DNA of 64,000 nt, from positions 188,676,850-188,740,849 of the forward strand of contig NC_068938.1 in the NCBI RefSeq assembly GCF_016801865.2, read 5' to 3'. The DNA is from Culex pipiens pallens (taxonomy: Eukaryota; Arthropoda; Insecta; Diptera; Culicidae). Below are positions 21,010 to 35,226 of the stretch, one piece after another (position 1 is the stretch's first letter; the number at the start of each line of letters is the position of its first letter). The notes under the pieces are model-generated. The model was not told the DNA's origin. It searched no databases and saw only the letters and a list, made by a program, of their open reading frames with translations. Position numbers and translations under genes: made by a program.

Positions 21010-23109
21010 ACGTCATGATTCGAATTCCCGGACGCTTCGAAACCCGGACACTTCGACTTGTTTTGTCAATTATTTTGATATAAGTTCGCATTGTGAATGT
21101 CAAAACTGTGTTATTTGATGAATTCTAACATCAACTTTCATTTAAAGTTTGTTTGAACGCTGTAGTTAATGCCAAAACAATAAAATAAAATAAAATTATA
21201 AGTTTACCAAAAATGCGAAACATTTCAACGGAAATATTTCATAGGCGTCCGAAGCACCGGAAAGGCAAAGCCGAAATTTATGTTTTTGTTTTTCTTACAT
21301 TCTAGCCATTTTGCCTTCCTCACTGAGGTAAGGCTATAATCCTGCTCTAAAAATGAACTTTGTATAAAAACATCGTAGACCCACCTTCATGTATACATAT
21401 CGACTCAGAATCGAAAACTGAACAAATGTCTGTGTGTATGTGTGTGTGTATGTGTGTGTGTATGTGTGTGTGTATGTATGTATGTGACCAACAAACTAGC
21501 TCATGTTTCTCGGCACTGGCTGAACCGATTTGACTCGAACTTGTTGCATTCGACTTGGTTTAGGGTCCCATAGATCGAGTTTTATACAGATTGAAGTTTC
21601 GATAAGTAGTTCAAAAGTTATGTATAAAAATATGTTTTCACATATATCCGGATCTCACTTAAATGTATGTAAACTATGTCCGGGTCCATCATCCGACCCA
21701 TCGTTGGTTAGGTTATCAAAAGACCTTTCCAACGAGCCTAGAACATTGAAGATCTGGCAACCCTGTCTCGAGATATGGCCACTTAAGTGATATTGATGTA
21801 CGTTTTGGAAGCCGGATCTCACTTAAATGTATGTAAACTATGTCCGGGTCCATCATCCGACCCATCGTTGGTTAGGTTATCAAAAGACCTTTCCAACGAG
21901 CTTAGAACATTGAAGATCTGGCAACCCTGTCTCGAGATATGGTCACATAAGTGATATCGATGTACTTTTTGGAAGCCGGATCTCACTTAAATGTATGTAA
22001 ACTATGTCCGGGTCCATCATCCAATCCATCGTTGGTTAGGTTATCAAAAGACCTTTTCAACGAGTCCAACACATTGACGATCTGGCAACCCTGTCTCGAG
22101 ATATGGCCCCTTAAGTAATATTGATGTACTTTTTGGAAGCCGGATCTCACTTAAATGTATGTAAACTATGTCCAGATCCACCATCCGACGCATCGTTGGT
22201 TAGGTTATCAAAAGACCTTTCCAACGAGTCCAAAGTATTGACGATCTGGCAACCCTGCCTTGAGATATGGCCACTTAAATGATATTGATGTACTTTTTGG
22301 AAGCCGGATCTCACTTAAATGTTTGTAAACTAAGCCCGGGTCCATCATCCGACCCATTGTTGGTTAGGTTATCAAAAGACCATTCCAACGAGTCCAAACC
22401 ATTGAAGATCTGCCAACCCTGTCTCGAGATATGGCCCCTTAAGTAATATTGATGTACTTTTTGGAAGCCGGATCTCACTTAAATGTTTGTAAACTATGTC
22501 CAGATCCACCATCCGATCCATCGTTGGTTAGGTTATCAAAAGACCTTTCCAACTAGTTCAAAGTATTGACGATCTGGCAACCCTGCCTCGAGATATGGCA
22601 ACTTAAGTGATATTTATGTACTTTTTCATTCCGGATCAAAAAAATTGATGAAATTTTTGTACAATTCCATCATATCAGTCATTGTTGGTAATAAGTGAGG
22701 AAGGCTCCAACCACATAGGTGGATTAAGTTAGTTTTTTTTATATAAACTATCGATTGTTTTGATGTTAACAGCTTATTTGAGACCTGAAGAATGCCAGTC
22801 ACTAACATTTCAGTTCAAATTTGTGCGATTTATAAGCAAAATCGAGTGTCCAGAATTCGAAGCAAAAGTGTCCGGATTTCGAATCAGCTTTTAACATTGT
22901 CCGAGATTCGAAGCACAACAAGTCATTTTAATTTTCAAATTCTGATGAAAAATTGTTAGAAAAGACATATTTTGCATGGATTTTCTTAAAACTGACTGTT
23001 TATATTAAATCCTGATGATATTTCTTCATTTCCAACTTATTACATGATTTTTTGCCAGCTATAACAAAAATAATATGGTACTAAGTGTCCGGATTTCGAA
23101 TCATGACGT
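21010..23109. mobile_element. TIR element with TA duplication, split by a DINE-like insertion
   Basis: The left end ACGTCATGATTCGAA is exactly mirrored by TTCGAATCATGACGT at the right, with TA outside both (21008-21009 and 23110-23111). CCGGACACTT-type motifs recur just inside each end (21028-21060, 22845-22875, 23085-23097). About 1.42 kb of the interior is the rolling-circle-like element at 21309-22732. The host element was therefore some 680 bp long and older. No transposase remains. Confidence 0.7.
21309..22732 (+). mobile_element. DINE/Helentron-like element with six 164-bp satellite monomers
   Basis: The order is: 5' block starting TTGCCTTCCTCACTGAGG; a conserved stretch with TATACATATCGACTCAGAATC; a (TGTGTGTA)n microsatellite (21428-21485); six tandem monomers; then the inverse of the 5' motif (GTGAGGAAGGC) and a 3' stem-loop, CCACATAGGTGG, ending ATTAAGTTAGTTTT. 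Monomers begin CCGGATCTCACTT at about 21648, 21812, 21976, 22140, 22304 and 22468, with 22632 as the truncated next one: exactly 164 bp each. Subterminal inverted repeats, central microsatellite plus tandem repeats, and a 3' hairpin are the known plan of DINE-1/Helentron non-autonomous elements. The family assignment is inferred. Confidence 0.65.
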
Positions 23110-23111
23110 TA

Positions 23112-25342
<2,231 letters not shown>

Positions 25343-26450
25343 ATTTTTGCCTTCCTCACATTACTGAGGAAAGGCTATAAAATCACTTGAAAAATGAACT
25401 TCTTAATTTGACAACCTAGACCCACCTTCACGTATACATATCGACTCAGAATCATGTTCTGAGCAAATGTCTGTGTGGATGTGTGTAGGTGGGTGGACAA
25501 AAAATTGTCACTCGATTATCTCCGGACTGGATGAACGGATTTTGACCGTATTAGTCTCATTCGATCCGTCTTGGGGTCCCATAGGTCTCTATTTAAAATC
25601 AGCAAGTTTAGCAAAGTACTTCAAAAGTTATGCTAAAAAAACGATTTTGGCGTATGTCCGGAAGATTGTAAAAAGGGTGGTTTTTGCAAGAAAACCTATC
25701 ATGTTATACATTTTCAGAAAGGTATTGAAAAGACCTTTCCAATGAGCCTAAAACATTAAAGATCTGACAACCTTATCAAAAGTTATTAGCACTTAAGTGT
25801 TATTTATACACTTTTTGGAGGCCGGATCTCAGATATTTCAATGAAAATGATGTCCGGGTCCATCATGCGACCTGTCGTTAGTTAGATAATCAAAAGACCT
25901 TTCAAATGAGCCTAAAACATCAAGGATCTGACAACCCTATCAAAAGTTATTAGCACTTAAGTGTTATTTATACACTTTTTGGAGGCCGGATTTCAGATAT
26001 TGTGATAGAAATATTGTCTGAATCTTCCATGTGAACTATCGTTGGAAAGGTTTTTTTATCAGACCTTGCTGATGAGCCAGAAATATTGAAGGTCTGCGAA
26101 CCCTATCAAAAGAAATGAGTGATAAAGTTGATTTGTTATACATGTTAAGAGGGAATGATGTTATTTTTACTGAATGTATTGACTTTATGGATATAAGGAA
26201 CACAGAAAAAAAAATCATGGAAATATTACATCTGGGAAGGGGTACATCTTTTATGTCAGCAAAAAGGTGTAATTTTACCTCTGGAAATGTGTAATTTTAC
26301 CACTTTTCTGGTGTAATGTCACTTTTTCAGTCTAAATTGAGGTAAAATTACATCATAAAAGAGGTAATATTCAACCTTCCAAAATTAAAGCTTCCAAATT
26401 TACATTATTTTTTTCTGTGAAGGCAACAACCACCTAAAGGTGGATTAAGT
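25343..26450 (+). mobile_element. DINE/Helentron-like element with two to three 164-bp monomers
   Basis: It has the same plan as the element at 21309: 5' TTTTGCCTTCCTCACATTACTGAGG start, the TATCGACTCAGAATC block, and monomers whose GCCGG motif sits at 25821 and 25985 (164 apart). The 3' end is CCACCTAAAGGTGGATTAAGT. A MITE (26201-26419) is inserted immediately before the 3' terminal block. Confidence 0.65.
26201..26419. mobile_element. CACAG-ended MITE nested in the DINE-like element
   Basis: It starts CACAGAAAAAA and ends TTTTTTCTGTG. Internal inverted pairs include GGTAAAATTACATC and matching TGTAATTTTACC segments. AAGG flanks it on both sides (26195-26198 and 26420-26423 by eye), a possible short target duplication. 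It is closely related to 26896-27115 and to the arms of 3406-3900. Confidence 0.65.
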
Positions 26451-26895
26451 AACGTTTTATCTTAATGTTCTCGGAAAAATACACCGTGCTTGTTTTTGAT
26501 TACTGAGCTTGAATATGACACCAAACATACTCCAACGTGGTTCACAATTTTTAAATCCAAGATGGCTGCCAAAATGACGGTGACGAAATTTTGAAAAAAT
26601 GCATTTGGTATGCTGCAAAGCAATCACCAGCTCAAATTTGACTTAAAATGGGTTTGCAGAACTCGAATTTGATGTTCAATGTAAGAAAATTAAAAAAAAA
26701 CACGATAACATTTTTTTGTTGTTCATGATTCGATTATACGGAAACCTTCGGATAATCGAACTTCGAATAATCGAAGCTTTGGATAATCGAGGCTTCGAAT
26801 AATCAAGTCTGAACAGTACTGACGATTTGTTTTTCACGAATTTCACAAAAAAAAGCTTAAAATATATTTTTTTAAAGCTGTTAAATAATATTATG
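26451..26895. other. Non-coding, pogo-like remnants
   Basis: AAGATGGCTGCCAAAATGACG at about 26563 and the run of TTCGGATAATCGAA-type motifs at 26744-26810 belong to the dispersed pogo/Tigger-like family. No gene is seen. Confidence 0.5.
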
Positions 26896-27115
26896 AACAA
26901 AGAAAAAAAAATCATGGTAATATTTTATCTTGGAAGGGGTACATTTTTTATGTCAGAAAAATGGTGTAATTTTATCTCTGGAAATGTGTAATTTTGCCTC
27001 TTTTCTGGTGTAATGTCGCTTTTTGAGTCAAAAATGAGGTAAAATTACATCATAAAAGAGGTAATATTCAACCTTCCAAAATTACAGCTTCCCAATTTAC
27101 ATTATTTTTACTGTG
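26896..27115. mobile_element. CACAG-ended MITE, second nearby copy
   Basis: The sequence is nearly colinear with 26201-26419, including GGGGTACATTTTTTATGTCAG and the closing TTTACATTATTTTTACTGTG. The left end is worn (ACAAAGAAAA). Confidence 0.65.
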
Positions 27116-27394
27116 AACGCAAAAAAAGCATGTTAGTTGTTTCCAATTGATTCAAATTTTATTTATTTTCATTAAAATTTTATTTCATTTTGAGACTATT
27201 ATGTTCATCTTTTTAATTTAATTTAAATTGAGCATTTATCATATAGCAGATATCTAATCATAGAGTCAAAACTGAGTTGTTCAGTTGTTCTGAAGAGTGT
27301 TCTGAAAACCCAACAAAAATGTACAAAATATAAGTGAGCTAATTTATTTTATAAATATTTCACCTGCTCCCACTATCCAAAACCCTCCTCACCA

Positions 27395-27891
27395 CATCAC
27401 ACTTACACACAGTTCGCACCAGCAGCAGCACACCAGCTCGCCTCCTTCGCTCGCTCGCGCGTGTGCTCCTCCTGCCTCTGTTGTATTGGTGAGAGCAGGC
27501 GCGCGCCCCAGCAGCTTTGGCTTGCCACCCGAGAAAAACAAACGCCGCCACCGTGCTCTCAGCTCAGCTCAGGCAAGGAAATTTCAATACATCGCCAAAC
27601 GCCGAAGCGAGCGGTGTGGAGTTCGCGTTTCGTCGTGATACACGCGTTTCTTTCTTTGCTTGCTTATTCTTCCGACGTCGGTTTCGTGTGATTTTCCGCT
27701 GTGAGGAGTTTTAGGAGTGAAGGGATATTCTCCTTTGGGAAAGGGATTCTTTTTTTCGGTTGTTGGAGATTGTTTGGTGAAAGTTTTGCTGAAAGGTGAT
27801 TGTTTTTTGAAAGTTCTTCAAGAATATCAGTGCAAAGGTGGCAACAGGTTGTTGGTGGTTCCATTAGTTGACGGAAAATCCTCTTCAAACG
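27395..27891 (+). promoter_or_regulatory. Possible promoter and first exon ending in a splice donor
   Basis: A GC-rich island (27395-27690) with CA and CT runs leads into sequence typical of an insect 5' leader, with many GTGA and AAAG phrases and several stops. It ends in the strong donor AAACG|GTAAGT at 27891/27892. No ATG-initiated frame with a known domain is present, so if transcribed it is a non-coding leader exon. Its strand and position fit an alternative first exon of the charlatan-like gene. This is inference only. Confidence 0.45.
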
Positions 27892-29016
27892 GTAAGTGCT
27901 CCTATTTCCACCCTTACCCCCTTCAATGTCGGCGAAAACACGTGTCAAGGATTCCACCCAAAGGGGGAAGTTCCCTTGTGATGGCATTTTCCGGTTCCAG
28001 TTGCGACCCTCGTGAGGCCATTTAGGAAGCCATGGGGTGGATTGTGTCAATGTCAAGCGTTTCGTTGCTCTCTAGTGTGCTGTTCTCGGAGCAACAGGAG
28101 TCGTCACTTTGCCTGAGTGGTTTAGCCGTTGTCGTCGTCGTCGACTGTCATTGAGTCTCTTCTCTCTTCCTTCTTCTCCTCCTCCTCCTCCTCCTCCGCA
28201 CTCTACTGTGTGTGTGTGTCTCTGTGGTCGACAAAGTGCTGATAAAGAGTCTCTGCGCGGGTCGAGACTACGCTGTGGAAACGAGGTTAGCCAGTGGGTG
28301 GACCGCGCCGCCATAAGTTTTCGTTTTTGTTTTTGTTTCTTGCTTCTTGCCGTCGTCGTCGTCTCTCGGGCTCGACGGCGTGCTTCTTTCCTCTTCCTTG
28401 TCGCTGCTTTGCTGTGTGCTTTGGTTCTCCCCTCGTTGGGGTGTGATTGCGGCGACGATCGTTTTTTTTTTTGCGAATCTGGTCAGAAGCACCACCACCC
28501 GATGGGTTGTTGTACGGATGGACACGGAACCCCCCACTGGCGGAATCCTTGTTTTAATTTATTGAGAATGTTATAATGCAAATCTTGCAAACTGTTTTGC
28601 TTAAATTTATTGGAGAAAAGCCAATACATATTTAAATAAAGATCTCAGTCTTACTCCTTAAAAATTGAAAAAAATGATGATTTTTCAATTACTTAAAATA
28701 AATCATGAATCATTTTGCACCATTGTTTAATTTTCAATTTCAATTAAATTATTTATTTTGACTCAATTTTTCTCAAATAAATGAATTTACAAATGCATGT
28801 TTTATCAGCAACAGCAAGCATTTTGTTAAACAAATGCTCAAAACTGCTCCTAAAGACACTCGATTCTTGCAAATTTCTTAAGCCATTGCATGTTTTATTC
28901 AAGTTTTTGTCTTCTGAATTTTCTCCAAAACATGAGAGGGCAATTTTTTTTTGTTTCATTTAGAATGAAATGTGAAATTAAGATTTCGGATACATTCTAT
29001 AACGCTTAGCGGAGAT
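27892..29016. other. Unique GC-rich DNA followed by AT-rich DNA, no gene seen
   Basis: Bases 27892-28560 continue the unique, GC-rich character, with a CTCCTC run at 28170-28197, a (TG) run at 28208 and GTCGTC repeats near 28127 and 28350. They may be 5' intron regulatory DNA. Open frames there have low complexity and no domains. From 28560 on the sequence is AT-rich. Confidence 0.4.
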
Positions 29017-29611
29017 GGGGGGTAAGACGGCCACCATAAGGGAGAAGTCTCATAAAATTTACAAAATAAATTATTTTGATCTCAAATTACGTACATATTG
29101 TTATACTAGTAATCCATTATAGAAATGACATAAACTAGTTGGTCTAAAAACCAATTTTCAATGCATTTCAGCAATTGAAAAAAAATAGCTGAAATCGTAT
29201 ATATATGAAATACGCGGGGTAAGACGGCCACCCATGTGGGGTAAGACGGTCAGTGCTTTAAATTAACTTAATAACTTTGCTAAATCCACCCAAATATCTA
29301 CATGGTTGGTTGAACAGACTTCTCTGAACTCCATAACTATTTTGGTTGAAAAAATCAAGCCTCAAATGTGAAGAAAAATGCTGTTTAAAAAATTTCATAT
29401 TTTGACTCAGTAAATTTCATATTATAGCGACCACATTTTAGAAAAAAACGGTGAATTTCTGCTACAAACACAATTTGATGCACAATAATTAGTTTGTGTA
29501 TTTCGATTAGAATAAGTAAATCAAAATTATGTAAACAATATTAAATAAGCGATTTTTAAGAAAAGTTTGACAGGATTTCATACTATTCAATGAGTTTTGC
29601 TATATCACAGT

Positions 29612-30010
29612 CAGGGATGGAATAATCGCAAAAAAAATCAATTTCGAACTTTTATCACCCGCGAAAGAGAGAGGAGGCAAATCACGCAAAATAAAATCGC
29701 TCCCGAACTTATCCAAGAAAATCAATTTGTTGATTTTTTTGTGAATATCCTTGTCAGCACTTTTTTTCACTTTTTTTACATGCATTGCCCATCTACAAAA
29801 TGTGACAGGTCATACTTCGACGTGTGACGTTACACTTGCAAGTGTAGGAGTGAAAAAGATGTTCCGACGAATAATCAAGATGATGATTTTTTTTAGATTC
29901 CCTTTACCGATCTTTCGTGAGCGAGAGAGAGAGGAGCCATGCTCCCTTCGGATTTTTTCTCTTGATGAACGTCTAATGATTTTCTTTTAATGATGATTAT
30001 TCCATCGCTG
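29612..30010. mobile_element. hAT-type MITE, 399 bp, 8-bp target duplication
   Basis: The ends CAGGGATGGAATAATC and GATTATTCCATCGCTG are inverted (one mismatch). ATCACAGT is present on both sides (29604-29611 and 30011-30018). An 8-bp duplication and CAG-G-starting ends fit the hAT superfamily. The interior has inverted GAGAGAGGAG / CTCTC-like segments and no transposase. Confidence 0.82.
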
Positions 30011-30098
30011 ATCACAGTAAAGAATGTTATAAGCATTTTTATTAAAAATGGATAGTTTTATTAAAAATGCTTTTCCTTATCTACAAATATGTCTTGAC

Positions 30099-30615
30099 CA
30101 GGGTTGTTAAAATATCAAAATATCACCTCTCAGCAACTACAATTGTCTCGCCTGAATATTCATGCCTCAAATACAACTGCTCTTCTCTCTTCATTGAAAC
30201 TCTCAGCGCCGAACATAGCCGAACACGTTTTTGTGTCTACCCACTCGCGATTGACATTTTCCTTTTCTCTCTCATTCTCGCTTCCACGATCATCCTACCG
30301 CAACAACGTTTAACCACAAAAGCCGCCACAAAACCAATTTTGCAAACGCAGTTTGAAGGGGCGTCATGCGTGGTCGGCTCCTAATCGCCATCTCACGTTC
30401 TCTCATTGCAGTTTTCGGAGAGGTTGAGAGACTCAGCGGTGAGAGCGCATAGTCGAGGAAAAGGGAAGGAGTGATAGAGAGAGAATGACATTGCTGGGAA
30501 TTACGAGACACAAGAAGAGATCTCACAAGCTATAGTGACGGCCGCTATACTCTCGGATATTTTTGGTGCAGAGATAATCTTTTGATAGCTTTTCTATCAC
30601 TCTTTTGCAACACTG
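30099..30615. mobile_element. hAT-type MITE, 517 bp, 8-bp target duplication
   Basis: The left end is CAGGGTTGTTAAAAT and the right end TTGCAACACTG, which reads CAGTGTTGCAA on the other strand. GTCTTGAC flanks it perfectly (30091-30098 and 30616-30623). The interior is rich in CTCTC and GAGAG strings able to pair. It has no coding capacity. Confidence 0.82.
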
Positions 30616-30718
30616 GTCTTGACAGTAAAAAACCGTCAAAAATATATCCTATATCAAATAAAATGTATAAATTACGGGTGACCAGCTTACCCCCGGAGGA
30701 GGTGGCCGCCTTGCCCCC

Positions 30719-31662
30719 AAATAAATTATTTTTTTGAACTTTTTTGCAAATAGCTCATCGCATTTTTTAAACATTTCCGAAGGACATAACCTAGGAAAAA
30801 CTTCAATTTAACATGAAAAAATATTTGAAAACAGGAAAACATATTGTTATCTAACAAAAATGCTTTGTTTTGTACGGAAATTGTCCACGATGGAGGGGGG
30901 GCTGAGATTTCAAAAAAGTGTCCACGTGGTTTATGGATGGTCCCTTAAATAAATCTTTGAAAATATGAGAAAATGAATTACTTGCTTTTTCTAACTCGTA
31001 GTTTCGATAAGGCGCTGCCTTTTCGTAACCCTAAGGGGCAATTCACGCATGTAGACAATTGTCCATACAAAAAAAATGTATAATTTTGTAAATATGTGAC
31101 AGTAGCATAGTAGCATAAAATTGCACAAAAAGTATCACAAATAATTTGTATATTACATAGCAGTCTACTCTCAACGGTTTGCAACATTTAAATAAATTTA
31201 TTGAAATATTTTTCATCCTAAAGTTGCACATCTCATATCCGATATATGGTCTCAAAAAACAAAATTTGAAAAAGCCTTGCTGTGCCCTCATTTAACTCTA
31301 AATGCAAAAAAAAAGTTATATAATATAATAAACAGTCAAGTTTTTCCCTTGAAAATGTATATTTTCAGTATTGATTAGTATTTTCCAACTGATTTTTTGG
31401 GAAAATATTGAAAGGCAAGTATCTAATAAAACTTGCATGGGCCGACCTAAAAACACTAATGGTTGAATGATTTTGACTATATTTTTGAGTTTTTGGCAGC
31501 GTTTTAGTTTTAAGTGGCCCATATTTTGAGAAAATGTTGCTATTCGTTTTTTTTTTTTGAAAATGTTCAAACTGTTAATATTATTTAAGATAACGAGACG
31601 TATTTTTTTGTCCCACAGTTATGCTTCTTTCAAAAGTATCAACGAATTATTGGAAGTTGTAT
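30719..31662. other. AT-rich stretch, no gene seen
   Basis: No domain-bearing frames or clear terminal repeats were found. A G-run (GGAGGGGGGGCTGAG) near 30893 with CACGTGG following resembles phrases near 2462 and 44668 and may be dispersed repeat. Confidence 0.4.
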
Positions 31663-33387
31663 TTTTGCCTTCCTCACTGAGGTAAGGCTATAATCCTGCT
31701 CGAAAAATGAACTTTTGAAAAACAGCTCGTAGACCTATATTCATTTATACCTATCGACTCAGAATCGAAAACTGAACAAATGTCTGTGTGTGTGTGTGTA
31801 TGTGTGTGCGTATTCTCCTTGGTGCTCAAAATTCTTGCCAAGTTTTCTCGGCACTGGCTGATCCGATTTGAGTCAAATAAGTTGCATTCGATCCGGTTTG
31901 GTGCCCCATACTGCACTATTGAATTGTTTGAAGATCCGATAAGTAGTTCAAAAGTTACGTATAAAAAAGTGACAGAGTTGCGAATCGGATCTCACTTAAA
32001 TGCATGTAAACTATGTCCAGACCCATCACCCGACCCATCGTTGGATAGGTTATCAAAATACCTTTCCAATGAGTCCAAAACATTGAAGATCTGGCAACCC
32101 TGTCTCGAGTTATGAGCACTTAAGTGATATTTATGTACTTTTTTGAAGCCGGATCTCACTTAAATGTATGTAAACTATGTCCGGATCCATCATTCAACCC
32201 ATTGTTAGATAGGTAATCAAAAGATCTTTCCAATGAGTCCAAAACATTGAAGATCTGGCAATCCTGTCTCAAGTTATGGCCACTTAAGTGATATTTATGT
32301 ACTTTTTTGATGCCGAATCTCACTTAAATGTATGTAAACTATGTCCGGATCCATTATTCAACCCATCGTTGGATAGGTCATCAAAAGACCTTTCTAATGA
32401 GTCTAATACATTGAAGATCTGGCAACCCTGTCTCAAGTTATGACCACTTAAGTGATATTTATGTACTTTTTTGATGCCGGATCTCACTTAAATGTATGTA
32501 AACTATGTCCGGATCCATCATCCAACCCATCGTTGGATAGGTCATCAAAAGACCTTTCTAATGAGTCCAATACATTGAAGATCTGGCAACCCTGTCTCAA
32601 GTTATGACCACTTAAGTGATATTTATGTACTTTTTTGATTCCGGATCTCACTTAAATGTATGTAAACTATGTTCGGATCCATTATTCAACCCATCGTTGG
32701 TTAGTTAATCGAAAGACCTTTCCAATGAGTCCAAAACATTGGAGATCTGGTAACCCTGTCTCGAGTTATGACCACTTATGTGATATTTATGTACTTTTTT
32801 GAAGCCGGATCTCACTTAAATGTATGTAAACTATGTCCGGATCCATTATCCAACCAATCGTTGGATAGGTCATCAAAAGACCTTTCCAATGAGTCCAAAA
32901 CATTGAAGATCTGACAACGCTCAGTCTCAAGTTATGACCGCTTAAGTGACATTTGTGTATTTCTTTATTGAGATACAAGCCTTACCTGACAAACTTCGTT
33001 CTGCCTTTTTTCGTTTGTTGACGTTTTTGACTTTTTTGCTTATTCAGCCTCCTGTGATCAAAACTTGATTTTAACCTTTCCCATACAATCTGCAAATTTT
33101 CCGGAATAGGTTCCAGAGTGGCCAAATTTGTAACTTTTTGGCGTAAGAACCTTCGTTGGACTTACGAGCTTACCATACGAACCCAACGCAACAACAATCA
33201 ACTCGATCGGACGTTCCGTGTTGAATTGATTCGCGTTCGAACAAAACCGTCGAAATTTTGTATATATAATATGTATAGAAGATATATGGAATTTGTATCC
33301 AAACCCATCATATCACTCTTTGATATCACCAAATGTTGGTAAAAAGTGAGGAAGGCAACAACCACATAGGTGGATTAAGTTAGTTTT
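31663..33387 (+). mobile_element. DINE/Helentron-like element with six 164-bp monomers
   Basis: It has the same architecture as 21309-22732: 5' TTTTGCCTTCCTCACTGAGG; the TATCGACTCAGAATC block; a (TG)n run (31785-31809); and monomers starting CGGATCTCACTTAAATG at about 31986, 32150, 32314, 32478, 32642 and 32806, again exactly 164 apart. A unique tail (32970-33340) is followed by GTGAGGAAGGC, the stem-loop CCACATAGGTGG and ATTAAGTTAGTTTT. Monomers within this element resemble one another more than those of the 21.6-kb array (for example CAAGTTATG versus CGAGATATGG), implying local homogenisation. Confidence 0.68.
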
Positions 33388-34700
33388 TAAACAGAGTTTT
33401 TGTCTCTTGCGACCTGTGGTTCTGCATTTTGCATTTATTTCTTTTTGATTTAAAAAAAAACTTTGAAGAGGGAAAAGGAAAGGGGTCAACTTTAAATAAA
33501 GTTTGTATTGGATGCTACTCCAAATTATTGCTGCGTTAGAATGGGTTTTCCATGTTCATTGCTGGAATCACTCTCCAGGAAAATTGGTCGCTATACGAAG
33601 GGACAAGCAATGGAATGGAATTTCCTGTGTGCGTCATACCTAGCTCCGCTCCGATGTTCACGGCGTAGGAGTTCTGCAATAAACATGGGTTGCGTAGTTT
33701 GTGTCCTTGCTCGAAATTGCGTTCCATGTTCTATGTGTAACATAAGGAAAACTTAACCTCAAAGTGGGTCCCGCTCACAAACACTAGCAGGAAAAGCGCT
33801 ACACGATCATCTTATTTCCCGCGAGAGTCACCGTCATGGTATTTGTGGCAAAAAAAAAACCCTTCGGAGTTCGCCGCCCAACCCAGCTCGAAGATCACCT
33901 GACCCAAGACGCCCAGAGACGCTGCTGGTGTCGCAGGTAAAAACGAGGAGAAACGTTCGTTCGTCATCAACATCCACCTTTTTTCGTTGGATTTCTTCTT
34001 CTACCTGTCTGTTGGTGGTAATAATGACGATGGGTTGTGTGTGGGTTGGCTGGGTGTAAAGTCCCCCTTCTTGCGAGCGCTTCTTCAGTCGTCGTTTTCT
34101 TCTCTTATTGGACTTTTTCTTCGTATTGCCTGTGGCAATAAGGGTTTTTTGTTGTTGTTGTTGTGTTCCAAAGTTACTTGTCTTGATCTTTTTCGTGGTG
34201 CAGCTGCAGCTGCCACGGAGGGAGTCCAACTCGGTGAACAACAGTGGTGCACATGACGACCCCTTTTTTCCAGCAACAAGTTCCACCCAAACGAGGAGTC
34301 GTTCAAGGAAAGAGGGAGGGCAAGATCGACGGCGAAGAAAATGGGAAAGGCACACTAGTGCATTTTGGAAGAAGAAGGAATACCGATGGAAAAATTTTGT
34401 TTATATGTTTTCCATTTTTGGGCTTTATTCGTGAACCAGTTTTTTTTCGATTTGTCGCTTCTTTTTCTGCAAATCATTGATAACCCTAAGATATTTTGAA
34501 CATTGGATCAAATGTTCAAAAAAAGACATAAAAATAGCGATTTGAATCATAAAATGTAGCTTTTTTGTACATTTTACTGCACAGGATTTATCGAAGTGAA
34601 TTTAAGTTTTTGAAAACCTCTAAACATGTTGAAGAACATAACTAAATAATCTTCTTCTGAATCGAAAAAAAAAAACATTTTCGTCTCCACGATATTCGTC
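33388..34700. other. Unique-looking DNA with GC-rich island 33770-34400
   Basis: The island holds Leu/Val/Cys-rich and Gln/Lys-rich overlapping frames of low complexity and a palindromic GCAGCTGCAGCTGC at 34201. I see no conserved protein domain or splice-bounded exon. It may be regulatory DNA of the large gene. Flanks are AT-rich. Confidence 0.4.
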
Positions 34701-35226
34701 AGTGGGGTGAGGTGGCACGAGGGGTGGATGGCTCGCCAAGGACCCACCACATCAACACCCTCATCGGGAGGAGGCGAACGACTCGGCAAAACAAGAACGA
34801 AACGAAAAGCAGCAAAAACAGCAGCAGCTGAAACCTTTATCGCGCGTTGACGACGACGACCCAAGACGAACTCCAACCGTACACCAACACCAACAAACAC
34901 ATCGCGAAGAACCTCGCGCGGAAGTGCTCTTTTTGCGGCGGAGCGATCGCGCGAAGATGTAGGAGTTCGGAAATCGCGGAATCCTCGACGAGGGTGAGCA
35001 GCGAACAAGGGAGGAGAGAAATCGAGGGACGAAGCCGCGACCCTCGGCGTCGCGATCTTTAGAAGAGGGTGGTGGGGGGAGGGAAACGAACAAGAGAGCA
35101 ACAACAAAAAAATACAAAATAAATGAGCAGCGAAGATTATGCTACAGGAGAAGAGTGACGTGGAGAAAACGAGTTTCCAACCCAAAGCGATGTCGTCGTC
35201 AGCTTTTCTACACGCGATCGCGAGGG
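34701..35226 (+). promoter_or_regulatory. Possible promoter/first exon with CGATCGCG motifs
   Basis: This GC-rich island ends in the donor GAGGG|GTGAGT at 35226/35227. GCGATCGC-type octamers occur at about 34941 and 35213, and again just past the donor at 35301. A frame beginning at 35139 runs through to the donor, but its residues show no domain. Read on the - strand there is also a long low-complexity frame, so coding status is unclear. A + strand leader exon is the simplest reading. Confidence 0.35.

Larger units (their letters stand above)
29017..30718. mobile_element. Possible old element with GGGGTAAGACGGCCACC termini
   Basis: GGGGTAAGACGGCCACC occurs at about 29019 and again at 29217. 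The right side near 30692-30718 reads, on the opposite strand, GGGGGCAAGGCGGCCACCTCC. The ends are therefore inverted relatives, with two hAT-type MITEs inserted between them. No target duplication was identified. Confidence 0.35.

Noticed and set aside
28109..28576. 155-residue hydrophobic frame as a membrane protein
   Set aside because: It results from CTC/GTC/TTG simple repeats in a GC-rich island. Overlapping frames of similar length exist on both strands, and no conserved motif is seen.
34574..35185. 203-residue frame on the - strand at 34.6-35.2 kb as a gene
   Set aside because: Its composition (Phe/Ser/Arg-rich, many Cys-Cys pairs) follows GC-rich low-complexity DNA. No domain, splice signals or start context support it, and an equally good + strand leader reading exists.
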